Positions 32,699 to 44,055 of a stretch of DNA of 47,045 nucleotides are shown here, in pieces. Source of the DNA: Penium margaritaceum (lineage: Eukaryota; Streptophyta; Zygnematophyceae; Desmidiales; Peniaceae); assembly GCA_023375785.1 (NCBI GenBank), contig SZWC01004957.1, positions 81,198-128,242 on the forward strand. The letters are read 5' to 3'. A program made the position numbers and the translations under genes. The notes under the pieces are model-generated. The model was not told the DNA's origin and ran no database searches. It saw only the letters and a program-made list of their open reading frames with translations. The first letter of the stretch is position 1, and each line of letters opens with the position of its first letter.

Positions 32699-35045
32699 TA
32701 ACATCACTCGTTTAGTAATACACTCCTTCATGTACTTACCTTAAACACTTTTGTCTTTTCGACCACTCCACCCTCCTCCCCCCGTCAAGTGGAAATTGCA
32801 TGAGAGGAGTGTATGAGAGAGTGAAGAGAATTCTGTATGACAACGACATACATAAGCACACGGATGTACAAAGGGGGAGAAACTTCATACAAGTAGTAGG
32901 TAATCATGCAGAAAAATGTACTGTTTCAATCTAACGTCACTTGTTTAGTGATACACTCCGTCACATACTTACTCCATACACTTTTGTCTTTTGAACCCCC
33001 CTCCACCCACCCCCTCCCCCAACAAGTGGAAAGTGTATGAGAGGAGTGTATGAGGGAGTGAAACAACTTTTGTATGATAAGGACATACAAACGTACGCTT
33101 GTGTGCAAGGAGGAGAAACATCATTGAGGTTGTATGAAGTTATGTACACAAATGTATTGTTTCATTGTAACGTCACTTGTTTAGTGATGTACTCCTTCAC
33201 ACGCTAAACTCATACACTTTGTCTTTTGGACCCTCCCACCTCCTCCCCCCCCTCGCCAAGTGGATGTTATATGAGGGGAGTGTACGAAGGAGTAAACAAA
33301 AACTTGCACGATAGCGATAAACAAAAATACAGTTGTGTACGAGAGGAGAAACTTCATAGAAGGTATATGAAACCATGTACACAAATGAAACATTTCAACA
33401 TAACATCACTTGTTAAGTGATGCACTCCATAGACTTGCCTCGTACTCTTTTGCCATTTGGACCCCCCCTTTTCCTGACCCCCTCCCCCCCCCCCCTCCAT
33501 CAAGTGGAAAGTCTATGAGAGGATTGCATGAGAGAGTGGACAAACTCTGGTATGGTAGTGACATACAAAAGTACACTTGTGTGCAAGGGGTAGAAATTTC
33601 ATGGAAGTGATAGGTTATCGTGTACGCAAATGCATCACTTGTTAAGTCACACACTCCGTCATACACTTGTCTCACACACTTTTGTCATTTGGAACCCCTT
33701 TCCGAATCCCCCCTCGTTCCCTCCTCTCCCCCCGGGTAGAGTCAAAAGTGTATGAGGGGGTGAACAAAAGATAACATGACTGTGACATACAAGTGTACAC
33801 TTGTGTACAAGGAGGAGAACATCACAGAAGTGGTAGGTGATCATGTACACCGATGTGTTTTCTCAATGTAACGTCACTTGTTGAGTGATACACTCCTTTG
33901 TACACTTACCACATACACTAATGTCTTTTGGACCCCCCCTCCCACCTTCCTCATCCATCAAGTGGAAAGTGTGTGATGGCGTTAACAGAATTTTGCATGA
34001 TAGTGACATACAAAAGTACACTTGTGTACAAGGAAGAGAAACACCACAGAGGTCATATAAGATCATGTACACAAGTGTATTGTTTCAATGTAACGTCACT
34101 TATTCGTAGATGCACTCCTTCTTACATTTGCCTCATACACTATTGCCATTTGTATCCCACCTCCCCCTCTACCCCCCCCCCCCTCCATCAAGAGGAAAGT
34201 GTATAAGGGGATTGTACGAGGGAGTGAACAAAATTTGGTATGACAGTGAAATACAAGAATACACTTGTGTACAAGGAGGAGAGACTTCATGGAAGGTTTA
34301 TGGGATCATGTACACAAATGGATAAGTTTAAAGTAACATCACTTGGTAAGTGATACACTCCTTCATACACTTACATTGTACACTTTTGCCCTTTGGAATC
34401 CCCCGACCCCCCCTCCCCCCTTCTCCGTCAAGTGCAAAGTGTATGGGAGGATTGTACGAGGGGGTGAACAAAACTTGGTATGACGGTGGCATACAAAAGT
34501 ATACTTGTGTATAAGGAGCAGAAACTTCATAGAAGATATAACATGTACACAAGTGAAATTTTTCAACGTAATTTCACTTTTTAAGCGATAGACTCCTTTA
34601 TACACTTGTCTCATACACTTCTGTCATTTGGACCCTCCTCCCTTGCCTCTAGCCCTCCCCTCGCGAGGAAAGTGTATAAGGAGATTGTACGAGGGAGTGA
34701 ACAGAAATTTGTATGATAGCAGCATACAAAAGTACACTTGTGTGCAAGAAGGAGAAACAACATACAAGTTATATGAGATGACGTACAAAGATGTATAAAT
34801 TCAATGTAACGTCACTTGTTCATTTGTACACTCCTCCATAGACTTGCCTTCTACACTTTTTCCATTTGGACTCCCCCCCCCCCCCGTCAAGTGGAAAGTG
34901 TATGAGGGGAGTCTATGGGGGAGTTAACTGAATCTGGTATGATAGTGACATACAAAATATACATTCTTGAACAAGAAAGAGAAACTTCATGGAACTGGAC
35001 AGAAGTTGAAATGACAACTATTTACAAGAGTACACTTGTGTACAA
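32699..35045 (-). repeat. Ten-unit ~235-bp tandem array in E2 leader
   Basis: Units begin with TAACGTCACTTGTT or close variants at 32699, 32932, 33168, 33401, 33632, 33869, 34091, 34333, 34569 and 34807, spaced 222-242 bp. Each unit holds a C-rich tract (often over ten C) between inverted arms CATACACTTT and AAAGTGTATG, and a GTACACTTGTGTAC hairpin. Short frames across the units are not conserved from unit to unit, so it looks non-coding. Its position between PBS and gag places it in the RNA leader of E2, unless it was there before or expanded later. Confidence 0.92.
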
Positions 35046-35464
35046 GGAGGATAAAACACATAGAAACGAGAGGACATAATGCACACAACCGGGATTCTTT
35101 TTATAGTTCTTAAAGTGTACATTTTCGTAGAAGTTACACGGAAGATTCTTCATTATGTGACTGTGTCCTCCAATGTGAACAAGAATGTTATATGAAAGCT
35201 ACCGTAATGCATGGGCGAGTACAAGGAAGGTTTCTGGAATTAACATGTAGAGAAAATTACGTGGTGTACACAGATATAGTAGTGCATGAATTAGGGGTGA
35301 TTGGGACTGAATGTGACTTGTGCAGGTACTTATCCTCTGAAAGAATACTGGTGCTACGTAACAAAGGAAGAAGATTCACATATCCTCCTTGCATAAGGAT
35401 GGCAAAGCACTTCATTAATCCAAAAGACTTGTACTGAAAGCTACTATCACTGAAAGCACCAACC
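35046..35464. other. Leader sequence between array and PBS of E2
   Basis: It contains a + strand frame at 35192-35437 (81 codons), opposite to element transcription, with no recognised domain. Nothing else is supported here. Confidence 0.4.
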
Positions 35465-35478
35465 TTCCTCTAATACCA
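35465..35478 (-). other. Primer binding site of E2
   Basis: Minus-strand TGGTATTAGAGGAA directly follows the LTR-terminal CA and resembles the initiator-Met tRNA complement TGGTATCAGAG. Confidence 0.85.
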
Positions 35479-36663
35479 TGTCAGAGTTTGTATAGCAGAA
35501 GTGGTTTAGTTTGTAGCTGCAAGCTCTAGGTTCCTTACTGCTTGTACATGGATCTTGGTGCTCAACAAGAAAGCATGTACTGTCTTGTTCCTATGAAAAC
35601 AAAAGAACACACTTGGGAAATGAATATCTTGATTGATGGTACAAAATACAACATACAAGTATCAGCCTTAACACAGCTATGTACAAGGCACAAAGTTTCC
35701 TAGCATCCCAAAACGGACAATCCTTGCAAGGCCTTTAAGATTGCCGATGCAAGGGCTCTTGGCACTGTCACACTCAAGATAGCCTGGCATCCAGGTAGTT
35801 AGGCTTCCTCAACCTAGGCTGGCACGAAAGTGCCAATCTTATATGTGTCTTTAGAGCAGACTCTAGCAGATTCTTGACTTGGGCATTGTGGTAGGCACTC
35901 CAATAGTCAAGGTGACGATGATGACAGGGTTTCTGAATTGTGAAGCTCTTAAAGTACAAACACTGTTGTATCTAAGAGAGTTATATTTAGGTGTGCCACA
36001 AACGCGGCCTTACATACATGTGGTCCTGGCAAGGCGTCCTCCTCGAGGAGAAGCTTCCTCCTTTGTGGTGGTAGTATTCACCTCTTGTCTTTGCAAGTGT
36101 GAAGCTTCCTTGTAAAGGAACCTTCCTCTAGCGCTGTGATGTTACATGGTGCTAGAGTCAGCTTTGGGGAAGCTTCCTGATGAAGGAAGCTTCATACAAA
36201 TTCATGGTGAAGATTCTTCATCAAGTGGCTTCCTTGAGAAGCTATCCTCCTACACTCTTGATTCTTCTCCATAGTTTGATGTAGATTTGGAGATCCTTGT
36301 GCATGTAGTAGATGTTGTATTCCAACCTTGGGTGCCTAAAATCTAGGCAGGAATAGGTGATTCTGCCTTGGTTAACTATGTAGCAATGTGCAGTGTGAAG
36401 CTCCCCATCTCACTAGGAGTGGATAAAGGGCATGTGCTACCACGTGCGCATGCCTACAAACCATCTACAACATAGGCCCTTTGACACCCCAAGAGCCCAG
36501 ATGCGAGGGAAAGCATCTGGTGATTGATGAGGAGAATTTCCAACAGTTTGGACCCGGTAATGACATCATAAAATCTGGCATGCCTTGTACGGTCTAGGGA
36601 TTGCTGCATTGACATCGTCGTTTTGGAGCATACCACCAGCGTAGTAATTACACAACTCCAACA
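35479..36663 (-). repeat. E2 5' LTR
   Basis: On the minus strand it starts TGTTGGAGTTGTGT and ends CA before the PBS. It is the partner of 24524-25677. It holds palindromes at 36050-36216. Confidence 0.9.
36050..36216 (-). promoter_or_regulatory. Heat-shock-element-like cluster in E2 5' LTR
   Basis: GAAGCTTC at 36050, 36101, 36169 and 36186, GGAACCTTCC at 36117 and GAAGATTC at 36209. The arrangement matches the other LTR, and resembles E1 although the LTRs are otherwise dissimilar. HSF binding is inferred. Confidence 0.62.
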
Positions 36664-37170
36664 CTCACCGTGAGTTTGACCCAGAGAACCAGCTGTTGTA
36701 CTTCGAGGTTTGGTGAGGTGATTTGGCTAGGGGAGTAGTACATTTGGGGGTAGTGTATTGGCATCCGCACCTGCCTTTTGGTGGCCTAAGTGGATGGAGC
36801 CAGAGTTTTACAATGGTAGGGCAGTGCACCGGAGTGACTGTTTATGGTGAACGAGGTATTCGTGTTATTGGTAGTTCTTGTGCAAGAAGATGTAATGAAG
36901 TAAAAGTCTACATATACGATTATCTAAGGAATGGGGCTAAGGTGGTGGTCAGTACTGCATTGGCAGGATGACATTGGGGTGTGGGAACACGTTGGTAGCA
37001 ACCCATCCTGCACCCCAATGATAGGTGCAGTGCTGCGTATGAACGTTGGCTATAAATTGTAGATCAATGTACAGGTGTCCAAGGAGAGGCCAGAGGCACG
37101 AGAGCAGTTCAAGAGGGAGAAGAGATGCTTCAAGTATGTTTTACATCCGCAACTACATTCAAGTCACGTG
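36664..37170. other. No feature recognised
   Basis: CTCAC at 36664-36668 is the possible partner of the E2 target duplication. The rest has an 82-codon + frame at 36723-36971 with no recognised domain; it may be upstream sequence of the gypsy fragment that follows. Confidence 0.35.
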
Positions 37171-37189
37171 GGACTAAATCAGGTATGTC

Positions 37190-37405
37190 TAGGAAAGAAG
37201 ATAGGTTTTGGAACATGAAACACTCGTAGTGGTGCATATTGACAACCTCTTGGATGTAAATGCATACAAACTGTACCATGACCATGTGAAGCCACACGCC
37301 CGAAGTTAAATCGCACTGCTCGAGGAGCAGAAATTTGCAAAGATGGGTACAAAGATGGAGCACATTGATGTACTAAGCCACAATGTGTTTCAAGGAATAT
37401 ACACA
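37190..37405 (+). pseudogene. Ty3/gypsy reverse transcriptase fragment A
   Basis: The frame reads LVVVHIDNLLDV, then ALLEEQKFAKM, EHIDVLSHNV and GIY, matching the gypsy RT stretch from the catalytic Y-I-D-D through the LYAK...C-F...YLGH...GI region. The catalytic DD is DN. One TAA (37307) is in frame at a place where families often have Gln. The flanks are too decayed to define element ends. Confidence 0.7.
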
Positions 37406-38180
37406 ACACAACCATGGGTAGAGCAACTGGTGTAGGTTGTTCCCATGCAGGTGCATGGGACTCAAGGTGGGTAGCAAGGCATGGGCGGGTATCATGAACC
37501 AGGAGGCAAGTGTTGAGTTTATGGTGAAGATGGTCACCAGTAGAGGAACTTCCCCAGATGGAAGGTACTGTAGGAGAATGGGTTGTAGCAGTGAGGAGGG
37601 GGTGACCTGAGTGCCTGGAGTTCTTTGCACGTCTACAACTCTCTCAAGTATTTTGCAAACTGTTTTGGCACTGTATATGGAGGAACTGAAATTCGGATGA
37701 CAAACCTATCCGCTATTTCCCCCATCTACTTCTTAAGTTGCATAAGAACAACGTCTCCTGTGCATTTGCAAGACAGCTCCATTGTTGATGATCCTGTTAT
37801 TATCTCGATCTTGTGGTTAGAAGTGTACCATGGCGGTAGCCGCTTTGACAACTCTTGAAACATGACTAATCGTCCCAACTTATGAGCTATGTAGTTTATG
37901 TATAGTAAACACACATTACATAACTTTCTTAGAAGTTCACTTGCATGAATGCACCTGTTCAGTTATCTGTATCACAGTTATGAGATTTCATTATCCTTTT
38001 TCAATATAATGTTTATTGCACATTGTTGAATTAAAACAGACTGTATCCTACTACACTTAAAATACATGGAATATCACTTAGGTTACCCTTTCTGCCTATG
38101 ATTCATTTTTGCGTATGTTGCCTTAAAAACCTGAGTGGAACAAATATCACTACATTGAGAATAAGAGGAGACATGGCAAA
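37406..38180. other. No clear feature
   Basis: Probably further decayed gypsy sequence after fragment A, then AT-rich DNA. No motif is secure enough to annotate. Confidence 0.3.
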
Positions 38181-38189
38181 TTTATCACA

Positions 38190-39420
38190 TGCTTGAGGTA
38201 TGTGCATGTACTTTGCTCGAGCACACGATTGTTCCCCACTCCAAATACATGTTGGGAGTGTATGGACGAGTGTGTTTTGGAGATGCATACAAATGTTCAT
38301 TTATGTATCTATTGTGTTGATCACCCCTTCAACGTCGCAAGTGTATTGGCAGACTATATCAGGGAGTGTATCGCAGATACACATCAAAAGATACACGGTT
38401 GTATTGATACACATGTGTTTCTAGATGGCCACATTCCATAAACACCGTGCAATACACTCCCACTGTACACCTTTGACGACGGAGGAGGGGGCGGTCCCCC
38501 CTTCCAAAGGGATAAGTGTATGTGATGGGTGTATTGTTGGATGTAGCCAGTAGACAATACTTTTGATACACAAGTGTATTATTTGAGGATGGTTTTTTTA
38601 GTGAGAAGTGGAAGTCCACCAAAATAATCTAGTGGTTCAATGGAGAGTTAAATTGAGTACATACTTGTATGTTTCGTACTTGAATTGCACACTGCGAGCA
38701 AAACACAAGGGTACCCTAATGTGAGGTCCACTCTGTCCCTCCAACATCGCGACTTCTTTGGATTTGTGTACTGGGGGGTTCATTGGATGTACGTATAGCT
38801 TGATACACAAGTGTTTTGATACACGTGTGTTTTAGCTTTGCCACCACTGACAAACACTACCCAACACACCCCTTAAATACACTATCAGCGTTGAGGGGCA
38901 TGCCCCATCCCCACCCAAAGTGTATCGGTAGGTGTCGTTGACAAACAACACCTTAAATACACATGCCTGTACTTTGTGAAAACTTCCAAAATCGATCATA
39001 GAAAACCAATGGCTCGGTATAGGAGAATAACTCTACATGCACGTGTGGTATTTCACATGACACATTGCAAGTGAGGAAAATCAACAACCCAATGAGATTC
39101 CATCGCCTCCATATTGCTATGGGTTGTGTGTGTTCAAAAGTGTGTTGAAGATACACACCAGATGATATACAAGTGTTTTGATTTATTTGCATATTTCCAT
39201 TGGTCTCCCTCCAAATAAACATCCATGTATACTCCTACAAAGCACACTTGACATCGACATGCCCACCCCTCCCTTCCTTAGAGAAGGTGAAGTGCATGTG
39301 GCAAGAATGTTGGTAAGCTTAGTAGTCAAACAACACGTCAAAACATAAGTGTGGTTTTTGAAGACGGAACTTTGATCAACAACATATAATTTGGGAAACA
39401 TATGCCCCCCCTGTCTTTAA
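38190..39420. repeat. Degenerate relatives of the 235-bp satellite
   Basis: Scattered blocks repeat the theme of the E2 array: ACACAAGTGT words (38570, 38805, 39165), a C- or G-rich tract between GTGTAT-type arms (38460-38530, 38890-38930, 39250-39300), and GGGAGTGTATGGACG near 38257. Spacing is irregular and identity low, so a shared origin is likely but not certain. Confidence 0.45.
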
Positions 39421-40620
39421 GCAAGAAAAAACCTAGCTATCCATCTGACGTGGTAACCATTATGCCAATAGAAAGGAAAAGGGAAAAGAGGCTATGTCAA
39501 GGCACCATGCATTCTTTCCCAGACACGTGATGTGGGCCTAAAATGCGATCATCACAGACCTTAAAATGGTGGGGTTTGTGAAAAATATGGGGGAGGTTCA
39601 TGTGACATTTGTGGAGAGTACAAGAATCCCAATGCATTGATAGGGAACCTGCTAGATTCCGCTACCACGGTGCCCGGCAGGTCTAGAATACTAGTGTATA
39701 CTTGAAAGGGGGTTTGTTGTCGTTGGATACTTACAAACAAGGGTTTAGACAGTCAACTTGAAGCGTTTGTTCTTGTTCCCTCTAAGCATCTGGCTGGATT
39801 TTTTGAGTCCTCCTCGCGATCAACGACAACGGTTTCCAGCCGTTGATTGGACTGCTACCAATCGATGGCTGGTAAGGCAATCGATCAGCAGTTTAGTCAC
39901 TGACCATCGATGGTATAGATGGCCATGCCTGTCTTTTCTGCTTGGTTCTCGACGCATGTCGCTGTCGAGCATGGAAGCATGGAGCTTTGGGTTTTGCACA
40001 TGCTGGGGGGATGCGAGTCACACTTGGCATTCCACGGGTATCCGAGCTCTTTGGCCCTATCCATTTATGTCATCAAACAGTTATAGCAAAACCAATCATA
40101 TAGCTCCTTCATGGCATATTGAGTGATATAAATGCACCGATTCAAGTTTTAAAATATATGAACATTTTTCCAAGTGAGTGTTCACTATAGCTAGTAGAAA
40201 TATGTATATGAATACAGTGGCTTGTAAATTTAGAATACTTCATCGAGAAAACAATTCATGACTACAATCACATTTGTAATTAAAATCCATTGAAATTAGG
40301 ATGAAAACACTTGTAAGCGCTAACACCCATGGATCCGTGCATTAAAAGCTCGAGGAAAGATCGACACTAGAGTGCTTGCAACTGCGTAAAGGACTAATAC
40401 ACTCCATTCCAAATGATATAAAGAATACCGCTCTTGATGAGTTGGATGTACCCTAGACACTTCGAGTATCTTATAACTCCCTTCGAGCTTATGAATGTTC
40501 CTACCATGTACATGGTACTAATGAACAGCTCTTGCACCATACTTGGACCAGTTTGCAATTGTCTTGGTGGAAATTTTGTTTACTTAGAATCAATGGAGGA
40601 GTAGAAGGAGTAGCTGCAGG
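39421..40620. other. No feature recognised
   Basis: A 122-codon + frame at 39758-40126 has no recognisable domain and an odd composition (many Trp and Ser). The remainder is AT-rich with stops in all frames. Confidence 0.35.
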
Positions 40621-40625
40621 CGGCA

Positions 40626-41300
40626 ATGGAAGTGTTGAGAAAGGATTGGTTATTTGCCAAATTTGGCTAGTGTGAGTTTTTCATGTATGAGGTGGACTTC
40701 TTTGAGCACAATATGGGCAATAGGAGGTTCATAATGCACCTAAAGGAGATGGAAGCAATAAAGGGGTGCTCAGAGCTAGTTTGCATGCATGAAATGTAGT
40801 ATTCCTTCAGGTTCTATAGACTACTGGAGGAGGTTCATTTGGAGGCACATGGCAGTGCAAGCATCCTTGAAATGCTTGCTCACAAAAGGCACAAAGGGAG
40901 TTGATTTCCAAGGAGGAACATGGATTTTGGGCAACGAAGGCTGCTGTGTGTGTGGGATCCGTGTTGGTACATGTAGACACGAGCAGGGAGTACACATTTG
41001 TGATGAATGTAAGCGATCATGCAATGGATGGGATGCTTATGCACGATTAAATGAAGGGGCTGTGACCCATTCTTTACGAGACCAAAAAGCTATTAGGGTT
41101 TATATCAACTTCCCAACCACCTAATTTCCTTAATCATGGAGGTTCTACTTCGAGGCCTAGTGAGGTTTGATGCTTACAAAATGGTAGGCACCTAAGTAAC
41201 TCGCATTCAAACCTGAGTTGTCACCAAGCACGATGGATGGGGCTATTGAGGGGTGACTTTGATTACAATTTTTACTAGAATTGAAGGGTATTTAACTGTG
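40626..41300 (+). pseudogene. Ty3/gypsy RT/RNase H fragment B
   Basis: In order: RT end (VLRKDWLFAKFG-TAG-CEFF at 40632-40680, then MEAIKG), the hinge motif YWRRFI (about 40822) after a frameshift, and RNase H with SVLVHVDTSREYTFVMN from 40961, then HD-TAA-MKGL-TGA-PILYETKKL (41042-41090), where families read GLQPIAYESRKL, and finally QARWMGLLRGDFDYN near 41230. This is typical gypsy pol in the expected order, degraded by frameshifts and stops. Confidence 0.8.
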
Positions 41301-41949
41301 TGGGCCCATTCTTGCATGAATAATGGAGGAGTCTACAATCCATTTTGTACTAATCCATTAAGGTAACAGGGGTTGAGCTCAAATGCCTAAATCTCAAGAA
41401 GGATTCACTTGTATTGGTCCATGCATTAAACATGGAGCTCCTACCTCAAAGCATAGATAAGTGTGGTTTGCATGGAACAATAGTCGCTGAAGTACTTCAC
41501 AGTTGAACCCGAATTTTCCTCAAGCATGGTGGATAGAGTGTGACTTTGATAGGTACTAGAGTGTGACTTTGATTAAGAATCTTAACAAAACTACTAGGGA
41601 GTCATTTGTGTTGGGAGGATTTTGTGTCGTCCCGACTTGGGCATGCATGTGATGATAACTCTAGAGGGATCCCCCATAATATGTAGCCTAATTGTTCATG
41701 AGTATGTGGAGGACTATGACTTTGCCAGGGGCATGGTTATGAGGTGCTCATGCAACTTCCGGTATTGGCGGTAATAGAATCAGATTGTGGCACTAATGAG
41801 TAAATCATTGTGGTAGGCGCTTTTGGAACAGGATCACGAGTCGCACTATCGTGGTCAGTCTAGTCACAAGAATTCAAAATACTCACTTGCCGATGGTGGT
41901 GGAGGATAATTGATACAGGTTGGAAATGTTTTGTGAACATCGGTGAACG

Positions 41950-42560
41950 TACCAAATGATCAAATAATAGAGGATACGGGTACCAAGAGAGCTGTAGTTG
42001 CTACCAATCTCAGAGTAGCCATCGATGGACACCGCACTCAATTTTATGGGTGGTCTTCCACAGAGGGGAAGGGCAATACCATGTTGTTGGTGGTGGTAGC
42101 TAGGTTTTGCAAGATGGTGCACTTAATCACATTTACAAGGCAGGTCACAACAAAGGATCTCTCTCAACTCATCTTGCAATATGCCATCAAAATTCACGAG
42201 ATGCCATAGTGTATGGACACGGACCATGACCCACATATTACATACCCATTATTGGAGGCATTATTGAAGAAGCTTGAAATTTTAGATGGATCTCTAATCG
42301 GCCTACCATCCCCACATGGATGGCCAAAGTAAGTCCACAAACCATGCCATGCAGTAGCTATTGTGGGGAACCCTACAGCTTACTGGTAAGGGATGATAAT
42401 GAATAATACTAGTGAATTTGAATACAACTTGGCGTTTCTCAAATTGATGGTAACTTCTCCATTCTATCTAGTGGGATAAGTGTAGTCTGTATGTCCCTTG
42501 GATGTGACAACAGGGTTAGACACGTACACACTGCAGCATTTCACATTCAACTTCACGGAG
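41950..42560 (+). pseudogene. Ty3/gypsy integrase fragment B
   Basis: The stretch matching MVVVDRLSKMAHFI reads MLLVVVARFCKMVHLI (42081-42127), so the first catalytic Asp is Ala. MP-TAG-CMDTDHDP follows (family: MPQ..VSDRDP), then after a frameshift YHPHMDGQSKS (family YHPQTDGQ), MQ-TAG-LLWG, and EFEYN...SPFYLVG near 42415-42475. It continues fragment B in the proper order, so 40.6-42.5 kb is one gypsy remnant. The 41.3-41.95 kb part between them is too decayed to read. Confidence 0.8.
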
Positions 42561-42589
42561 GTGTGACGCCGTGTACTTGAAACAAGAAT

Positions 42590-42940
42590 CCTTCTTGATC
42601 CCAAAACGATTATGGGCTCTTGATGCATTAAGTTTCAACAATGAAACTTCCTCATGCAAGATGGTCGTATGGTAGAATACAAGAGAAATGATTATGACGA
42701 AGAATCACGCTGCATCATAAGGCCAGTATCTCCTGGCAGTTGTGCATGCCTTCAAGGTGTTGCAGTGGTACTACGAGAGATCATAATGAGAGATTACTTT
42801 CAATAATGAATATTTATTCCTTGCATTCTTCCAAGCACAACCCAACTTATTGAGACCCCGTTCACCCCAAGGTGAGTACTTGAGAAAGTTCACATGACAG
42901 TACCGGCTTGGGTGTAGCAATGCGATGAAATCATTAAGCC
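42590..42940 (+). pseudogene. Ty3/gypsy RNase H fragment C
   Basis: FLMQDGRMVEYKR (near 42650), then in another frame GQYLLAVVHAFKVLQWYYE (42720-42780), then PNLLRP...EYLRKF (42840-42900). These match VLMQDGR.VAYESR, ELLAIVHALKVWRHYL and the QARWLEFL segment of gypsy RNase H. It is a second gypsy copy directly after fragment B. Confidence 0.72.
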
Positions 42941-43214
42941 ACCACTGCGTTTGTGTAGGAAGCACGGTGAAATCTAAGTAAATCTTTGATCACAACTTTG
43001 TCACAACGGGAAGAATTCTGACTCAAAGCGCACGACCGCTCTATTTGGTGCCCAGACCACTCGTTCGCGTAAATTCATTTGATGGTTGAATTTCCATGGA
43101 TTACATTATTCATGTACATTATTCTGTGGGCCTTTTAAATACATAAGCATAGTGAAAATGCCCACCATACATGGAGTGATGCAATTTGATAAGGGTTGAG
43201 GGGCACTACAAGCA

Positions 43215-43690
43215 AATAAGAATGTGTTGGAACGAGATTGTAACAAGCTTAGAAGGAAGATACTGTTGGAGTTCAATAACGCGACAGGAGCTGGGCATTC
43301 ATGCCCAAAGAGAATGGGAAACTTGTTGTTTGTGAATTACCTGTGATGACATCAATGCTTAACGAAGACATTATGCGGCCTACAACATTTGCATGTAAAA
43401 CAAAGCAAGCAATGAAAATTCATGGGGGGTTCCCATATGGAGCTCCCCAATGCCCGACGCGAATGCAAGGCCATGGATCTCATCACCGGCTTCCCATAAG
43501 CAAATAAGGACCATGATATGATGTTTTTTGTGATCAATTGAAGTATCCTAATTGTAAGCATTGTGTACACAACAACATAGGTGAGTGATAACAAAACATC
43601 ACGTATCTTTCTTGATGATGTTATGAAGCCGGTCGTGATAGTTTGTACTCTGGTTTTTTCAAGCACTAGAGGAGCGATACAGGTTAAGGT
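43215..43690 (+). pseudogene. Ty3/gypsy zinc finger and integrase fragment D
   Basis: LLEFNNATGAGHS..KRMGNLL (43268-43325) matches the HHCC integrase finger, MDLITGFP (about 43475-43500) matches the typical MDFITGLP start of the core, and DHDMMFFVIN...IFLDDVM follows (43510-43630). It probably belongs with RNase H fragment C as one element. Several stops and frameshifts are present. Confidence 0.7.
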
Positions 43691-44055
43691 GGTCTGACTG
43701 TGGGCTGAATTTCAATGATACTGAAACCAAAAACACACGGCTAAAGGAAATGTTTGAATTACAAAGCATAGTCAATGTCATAGATGTACATAATTCATTT
43801 GGTGGAGGCCATGGATGATCTACTTGCTATGACAAGCTTGTATTTGAACGATGTCATGAACAAGTTGATTTGGCTGTACTTGCTTGGCTTATGATTGTGA
43901 TCAGCGTCCAATGGGACCTACTTTTGACCGTGAATTACGAGAGCAATGTGATCAGGCTCCCTTTGCTAATGCCTTCTTTGATAAACTATGCACGGTGTGG
44001 TGTGATAAAAAGGGATTATTCATGCTAAACATAGTGGTTCGTACGTTCACCTATT

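Larger units (their letters stand above)
24524..36663 (-). mobile_element. Ty1/copia LTR retrotransposon E2 (decayed) with tandem array in its leader
   Basis: A 12.1-kb element on the minus strand. On that strand it reads 5' LTR (36663-35479), PBS (35478-35465), a long leader, gag, protease, integrase, RT, RNase H, extra 3' region, polypurine tract (25687-25678) and 3' LTR (25677-24524). Domain order and the sequence of every domain match E1, but protein identity is only moderate, so it is a different family. The 5' leader is about 3 kb, versus 173 bp in E1, and holds a ten-unit tandem array. Active sites are mutated and frameshifts are present. Confidence 0.9.

Noticed and set aside
32699..35045. 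Regularly spaced repeats as a CRISPR array
   Set aside because: The whole ~235-bp unit is repeated with no unique spacers, no cas genes are present, and it lies in the leader of a eukaryotic retrotransposon.
41042..41070. The GLQPIAYESRKL-like site in gypsy fragment B as proof of TAG = Gln
   Set aside because: On checking the bases, the stop at the conserved Gln is TGA (41063), not TAG; only the TAA six codons earlier (41048) fits. This counts as ordinary decay.
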